DNA of 64,000 bases from Pelagibacterales bacterium SAG-MED11. GTDB taxonomy: Bacteria > Pseudomonadota > Alphaproteobacteria > Pelagibacterales > Pelagibacteraceae. Positions within the stretch are counted from its first letter, which is position 1; every line of letters begins with the position of its first letter. The translations under genes were made by a program, and so were the position numbers. Positions 60,061 to 64,000 of this stretch are shown here, piece after piece. Below the pieces are notes generated by a model. That model was not told where the DNA came from, made no database searches, and was given only the letters and a program-made list of their open reading frames with translations. The stretch covers positions 92,032 through 156,031 of the forward strand of contig JACWDI010000003.1 in NCBI GenBank assembly GCA_014654265.1, read 5' to 3'.

Positions 60061-61290
60061 TTAAATTAAATTTCCTGCTACCCATTTATGAAATTGATGA
60101 GTTGGTTGATCCATTGTTGGAGAAAAATTTCCTCCATTATATGATGGTGAATTTCTTCCACTTTGCATTCCTTCAATTGCAACAATATCTTCTAACATTA
60201 CATTTTTCCAAAATTTTAAATTTTCTTTTCTCAACTCTTTTAATTCTTCCTCATTGGCGCTTGCATTACCGACATAATACATCTGCATATGTTCTCTAGT
60301 TTTATTGATTGCCAAAGGTTCTAACCAAAAAACATAAAAATGGTCTATATGTAAACCAATCATTACATTTGGAAATAAAGCTACATATTCAGATTTTTTT
60401 AAATTATTCTTATCCCAATTTGGAAAAGTGTTAAATTTTTTATTTCCCTTGATCAGTTGTTCATACTTATTACTACCTTGTCCTGCAAATCTATTTGGTA
60501 AACCTTGTATATGATAATGATCATTAATATTAGAGACTTTGTTTAGTTGTGGATGAATAGTTGGTAGATGATAACTTTCACAATAATTTTCTATAGCAAA
60601 TTTCCAATTACATTTTACATCTAAATTAAAGTAACCATAATCATTTGAATGCACTATTAATCTATGATCTTCTTTATTGATAAATTTAGACCATCTATTT
60701 TCAAGAGGCTTAATATATTCATCAAAATCAATTTCATTAGAGTTTAAGTTAATAAAAATAATATCCATCCAAACTTTATTTTTAACTTCTTTTAAATTAC
60801 TTTTTGTTTTATCGAATCTTTCTGACTGATGATTGTTAAGACCACCAAGGTGAGGTGTTGCAACTAGATTTCCTTTAAAATCATAAGCCCAAGAATGATA
60901 TGGACATCTGATAACATTTTTTAGAGAACACGTTTTGTCTACAAGTTTAAAACCTCTGTGACTACACACATTATGAAAAACTCGAATCTTCATATCTTTA
61001 TCCCTAATCATAATTAAAGGAATCCCGAGTAGATTGTATGGTTTGACATCTCCTGGATTTGGAATTGAACTTCCAACTCCAATCACTGTCCACTTATCAC
61101 AAAAAACCTTATTCTTTTCATAGTCAAAGTAGTCTTTATCTGTATAGCATTCATTTGGAAGACCGTTAGCAGTCTCAATAGGCTTATTCACTGCATGTAA
61201 TTTTTTAAGATCTAAGATTTCAGATAAAATTTTATTTTTGTAATTTTGAGCCACAAAAAAAATTATCATGAGCATCATTTTTGGCAACAA
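60061..61290 (-). CDS. Rieske non-heme oxygenase alpha subunit (N-terminus uncertain)
   Basis: CSHRG...CPYHSWAYDFKG Rieske motif; NYCESYHLPTIHP catalytic iron motif. Confidence 0.88.
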   Translation of the reverse strand: MLPKMMLMIIFFVAQNYKNKILSEILDLKKLHAVNKPIETANGLPNECYTDKDYFDYEKNKVFCDKWTVIGVGSSIPNPGDVKPYNLLGIPLIMIRDKDMKIRVFHNVCSHRGFKLVDKTCSLKNVIRCPYHSWAYDFKGNLVATPHLGGLNNHQSERFDKTKSNLKEVKNKVWMDIIFINLNSNEIDFDEYIKPLENRWSKFINKEDHRLIVHSNDYGYFNLDVKCNWKFAIENYCESYHLPTIHPQLNKVSNINDHYHIQGLPNRFAGQGSNKYEQLIKGNKKFNTFPNWDKNNLKKSEYVALFPNVMIGLHIDHFYVFWLEPLAINKTREHMQMYYVGNASANEEELKELRKENLKFWKNVMLEDIVAIEGMQSGRNSPSYNGGNFSPTMDQPTHQFHKWVAGNLI

Positions 61291-61355
61291 ATTTCGATTT
61301 GGATATTGTTGAATTTCTTTGACAGCTTTTACAAAAAGGATAATGATCTGAAAAA

Positions 61356-62084
61356 ATGAACTTTTCTTTAGAAATTGGTCCTAACACCGAGATAGAAACT
61401 ATCCCTCTAGTAAGTGATGTTTATATTACTATGTTGCCAGGTGGAGATTATAAAGAGACTGCTCAAAAAGCTATTGAGCTTGTTAAAAAAGGATTTAATC
61501 CTGTACCTCACTTTCCAGCTAGATCTATGCAAAATGAAAAAGAGTTAAAAGACTATGTGTCAAGATGTAAAGATGGAGGAGTAAAACAAGCTTTGATTAT
61601 TGGTGGTGGTAGAGAACCAATGGGAAAATTTGATAGTTCATTTCAACTTTTAGAAACAGGTTATTTCGAAAAAATGAAGATAGGAATTGCTGGACACCCT
61701 GAGGGGAGTCCTGATATATCCGATTCAGATTTAGAAAAAGCTATGATAGATAAGAAGCCTTATGCTGATTATATTGTAACCCAATGGTTATTAGATCCTC
61801 AGCCTATTATAGATTTTATCTCTAAACAAAGCGTACCAGTGCATGTGGGAATTACTGGCCCTCTTAAAATATCTAGCTTAATAAAATTTGCTAATATTGT
61901 TGGAGCAAAAAATTCCTTAAATTTTCTTAAATCTAATTTTAGTAAGGCGTTAGATTTATTAAAACCTAAAGACCCTAATGATTTAATTGGGAAAGTTAAA
62001 TCGCATACTGATTTTTTCCACATTTATACATTCGGCGGCTTGAAGGAAACTAACAAGTGGTTGAAGGAGAATAGTTATGTCTAA
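61356..62084 (+). CDS. metF: Methylenetetrahydrofolate reductase (MetF-family)
   Basis: FNPVPHFPARSM, ALIIGGGREPMGKF, IGIAGHPEGSPDI, YIVTQWLLDPQPIIDFI. Confidence 0.82.
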   Translation: MNFSLEIGPNTEIETIPLVSDVYITMLPGGDYKETAQKAIELVKKGFNPVPHFPARSMQNEKELKDYVSRCKDGGVKQALIIGGGREPMGKFDSSFQLLETGYFEKMKIGIAGHPEGSPDISDSDLEKAMIDKKPYADYIVTQWLLDPQPIIDFISKQSVPVHVGITGPLKISSLIKFANIVGAKNSLNFLKSNFSKALDLLKPKDPNDLIGKVKSHTDFFHIYTFGGLKETNKWLKENSYV

Positions 62085-63435
62085 AGAGTTTGACTATACT
62101 AAATTAAAACATGTTACCTCTGTTGATCAATCTGATCGGGAAGTACCATATAATCTAAGACAAAGTGGGCCAACGAAAGTTGAAATGTTAATTTCAACAA
62201 GAGTAAGGAAATCACCTTATTGGCATTTATCAATGCAAGCAGGTTGTTGGAGAGCAACTGTATATAATCGTATTTATCACCCAAGAGGATATGTAAAACC
62301 AGAAGATGGTGGAGCAATGGTTGAATACGATGCAATAGTAAATCATGTAACAATGTGGAATGTTGCTGTTGAAAGACAAATTAGAGTTAAAGGTCCTGAT
62401 GCAGAAAAGTTTACAGACTATGTAATAACAAGAGATGCAACTAAGATCTCTCCTATGAGAGCCAGATATGTAATTTTATGTAACGCATATGGTGGAGTTT
62501 TAAATGATCCAATTCTTTTAAGAATTTCTAAAGATGAATTTTGGTTTTCTTTATCTGACTCAGATATTGGTATGTATTTACAAGGAGTAAATGCTGATCA
62601 AAGATTTAATTGTACAGTTGATGAAATAGATGCTTGTCCTGTTCAAATTCAAGGTCCAAAGTCTAAAGCTTTAATGAAAGATCTTTGTGGAGATCAAGTC
62701 GATTTTGACAATATGCCATTTTATGGTCTAGCTGAAGTTAAAGTTGGTGGTAGAAGTTGTGTTATTTCACAATCAGGTTTCTCAGGAGAAGCGGGATATG
62801 AAATATATTTAAGAGATGCAACTTTATACGCTGAAGATATGTGGAATGCAGTTTTAGATGCAGGAAAAAAACATAATCTAATGGTTATAGCGCCAGCTCA
62901 TCATAGAAGAATTCAAGCAGGAATTCTTTCTTGGGGACAAGATATGGATCAGCAACATAATCCTTTTCAATGTAATTTGGGATACCAAGTTTCACTATCT
63001 GGTAAAGGAGAGTGGAATAAGAAAGCTGATTATGTTGGTAAAGCTGCTCTAGAAAAAATGAAAGATGAAATTAAAGCTGGAAAAAAACCTTATAAACTAC
63101 AATTGGTAGGTCTTGAATTAGGAGGAAAACCAATTGAAGATTATGCCCCAGATTTTTGGTTAATCTCAAATGAAGATGGTGGTGATCCTGTAGGATTCCT
63201 AACTTCTCCTTGGTATCATCCAGAGAAAAAAACTAATATTGCAATGGGATATGTTCCTTTTGATGGAACATTAAATCCAAATGGATTTCCTAAGGGTAAA
63301 GTTGGTACTAAGTATAAAGTTCATCTACCTGAAAAATATTCTGACAAAGCGGGGGCACCAGTAGATGCAGTAATAGTTGATATTCCATTTAAGGAATCAT
63401 TCAATGCTAATACAAGAGAAGTAGTAAAAGGCTAA
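62077..63435 (+). CDS. GcvT-family tetrahydrofolate-dependent aminomethyl/methyltransferase (demethylase-like)
   Basis: VTMWNVAVERQIRVKGPDAEKFTDYVITRD, SQSGFSGEAGYEIYLRD; 8-nt overlap with metF. Confidence 0.82.
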   Translation: MSKEFDYTKLKHVTSVDQSDREVPYNLRQSGPTKVEMLISTRVRKSPYWHLSMQAGCWRATVYNRIYHPRGYVKPEDGGAMVEYDAIVNHVTMWNVAVERQIRVKGPDAEKFTDYVITRDATKISPMRARYVILCNAYGGVLNDPILLRISKDEFWFSLSDSDIGMYLQGVNADQRFNCTVDEIDACPVQIQGPKSKALMKDLCGDQVDFDNMPFYGLAEVKVGGRSCVISQSGFSGEAGYEIYLRDATLYAEDMWNAVLDAGKKHNLMVIAPAHHRRIQAGILSWGQDMDQQHNPFQCNLGYQVSLSGKGEWNKKADYVGKAALEKMKDEIKAGKKPYKLQLVGLELGGKPIEDYAPDFWLISNEDGGDPVGFLTSPWYHPEKKTNIAMGYVPFDGTLNPNGFPKGKVGTKYKVHLPEKYSDKAGAPVDAVIVDIPFKESFNANTREVVKG

Positions 63436-63441
63436 TTTAAT

Positions 63442-63467
63442 AAAGGGGAGTAAAAACTCCCCTTTTT
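63442..63467 (+). terminator. Intrinsic terminator after GcvT-like gene
   Basis: AAAGGGGAGT-AAAA-ACTCCCCTTT plus T run. Confidence 0.9.
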
Positions 63468-63477
63468 CAAACTCTAA

Positions 63478-63582
63478 ATGACTAAAGGTTTCCTAATTGC
63501 AATTTGCATTATAATAACTATTGCTTTAATACTCTTTCCATTAATTGTTTCTTACAAAGAACAAAAAAATAAAAAAAAATAA
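63478..63582 (+). CDS. Very small single-TM protein (34 aa)
   Basis: MTKGFLIAICIIITIALILFPLIVSYKEQKNKKK*, abuts next ATG. Confidence 0.45.
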   Translation: MTKGFLIAICIIITIALILFPLIVSYKEQKNKKK

Positions 63583-64000
63583 ATGTTTGGTGAGTTTCTT
63601 GGTATAATTTTAAAATCTATAAAATTAGATAAATCTCTTTATAGTGATAATAAAAATTTTGGTGAAGCCTCAATATATTTTGCAGGTTTGATTATGATTT
63701 TAGATGGAATTGCAGGAGCTGTTGCAGCCAATACTGTGATTAAAACAGCTGTAGCAATGTCTGGTCTAACAGCAATTTTAACTTGGTTTATTTGGGCGAT
63801 TTTTATATTTGTTATTGGTGTAAAATTATTTCCAGATAAACAAAGTAAAGTACCATTTAAAAAAGTTTTGACTGCGGTTGGTTTTGCTCATGCACCTGGT
63901 TTACTAAGATTTTTTGCTGTCACTCCCGACTTAATGATACCAATAATTTTCTTAACTCAATTTTGGATTTTCGCTGGACTAATAATTTCTACAAAACAAG
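63583..64000 (+). CDS. YIP1-family membrane protein, truncated by window edge
   Basis: MFGEFLGIILKSIKLDKSLYSDNKNFGEASIYFAGLIMILDGIAGAVA..., open to end of window. Confidence 0.7.
   Translation, partial: MFGEFLGIILKSIKLDKSLYSDNKNFGEASIYFAGLIMILDGIAGAVAANTVIKTAVAMSGLTAILTWFIWAIFIFVIGVKLFPDKQSKVPFKKVLTAVGFAHAPGLLRFFAVTPDLMIPIIFLTQFWIFAGLIISTKQ

Noticed and set aside
1-64000. CRISPR arrays, transposases, integrases, prophage genes, rRNA
   Set aside because: No regularly spaced repeats, IS-type inverted repeats or mobile-element proteins were seen in reading the sequence and ORF track.

Overview
AT-rich, gene-dense, transposon-free window (about 64 kb) whose gene content and style (streamlined spacing, frequent 1-25 nt gene overlaps, heavy methyl/sulfur/osmolyte metabolism) resemble a SAR11/Pelagibacterales-like marine alphaproteobacterium. 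This taxonomic placement is an inference; no search was run. Recognisable modules: (i) M24 ectoine-hydrolase-like protein + PhyH dioxygenase + amino-acid ABC transporter lacking a local ATPase; (ii) SpeD-SpeE fusion + MTA nucleosidase + apt; (iii) elongator tRNA-Met; (iv) sulfonate island: FAD/GcvT dehydrogenase, ald, taurine aminotransferase-like, tauABC with a very large TauC-like permease, Ldh2-type dehydrogenase, pta, HisD-like dehydrogenase (HpsN candidate), with no Xsc visible; (v) alternative oxidase; (vi) cysE-cysK; (vii) a co-directional run of about a dozen mostly small (78-196 aa) poorly characterised genes at 30.3-34.7 kb, the best candidate for an undescribed system; (viii) fbpABC-type iron transporter with a Fur-box-like dyad and an unlisted Cys-rich 55-aa ORF; (ix) dimethylglycine-dehydrogenase-like/etfBA/ETF-QO operon; (x) SELENBP1/MtoX-like methanethiol oxidase with a ferredoxin; (xi) nucleotidyltransferase + APS-kinase-like pair; (xii) Rieske oxygenase divergent from metF + GcvT-like demethylase. 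No CRISPR, rRNA, IS or prophage features were seen. All family calls come from reading motifs by eye.
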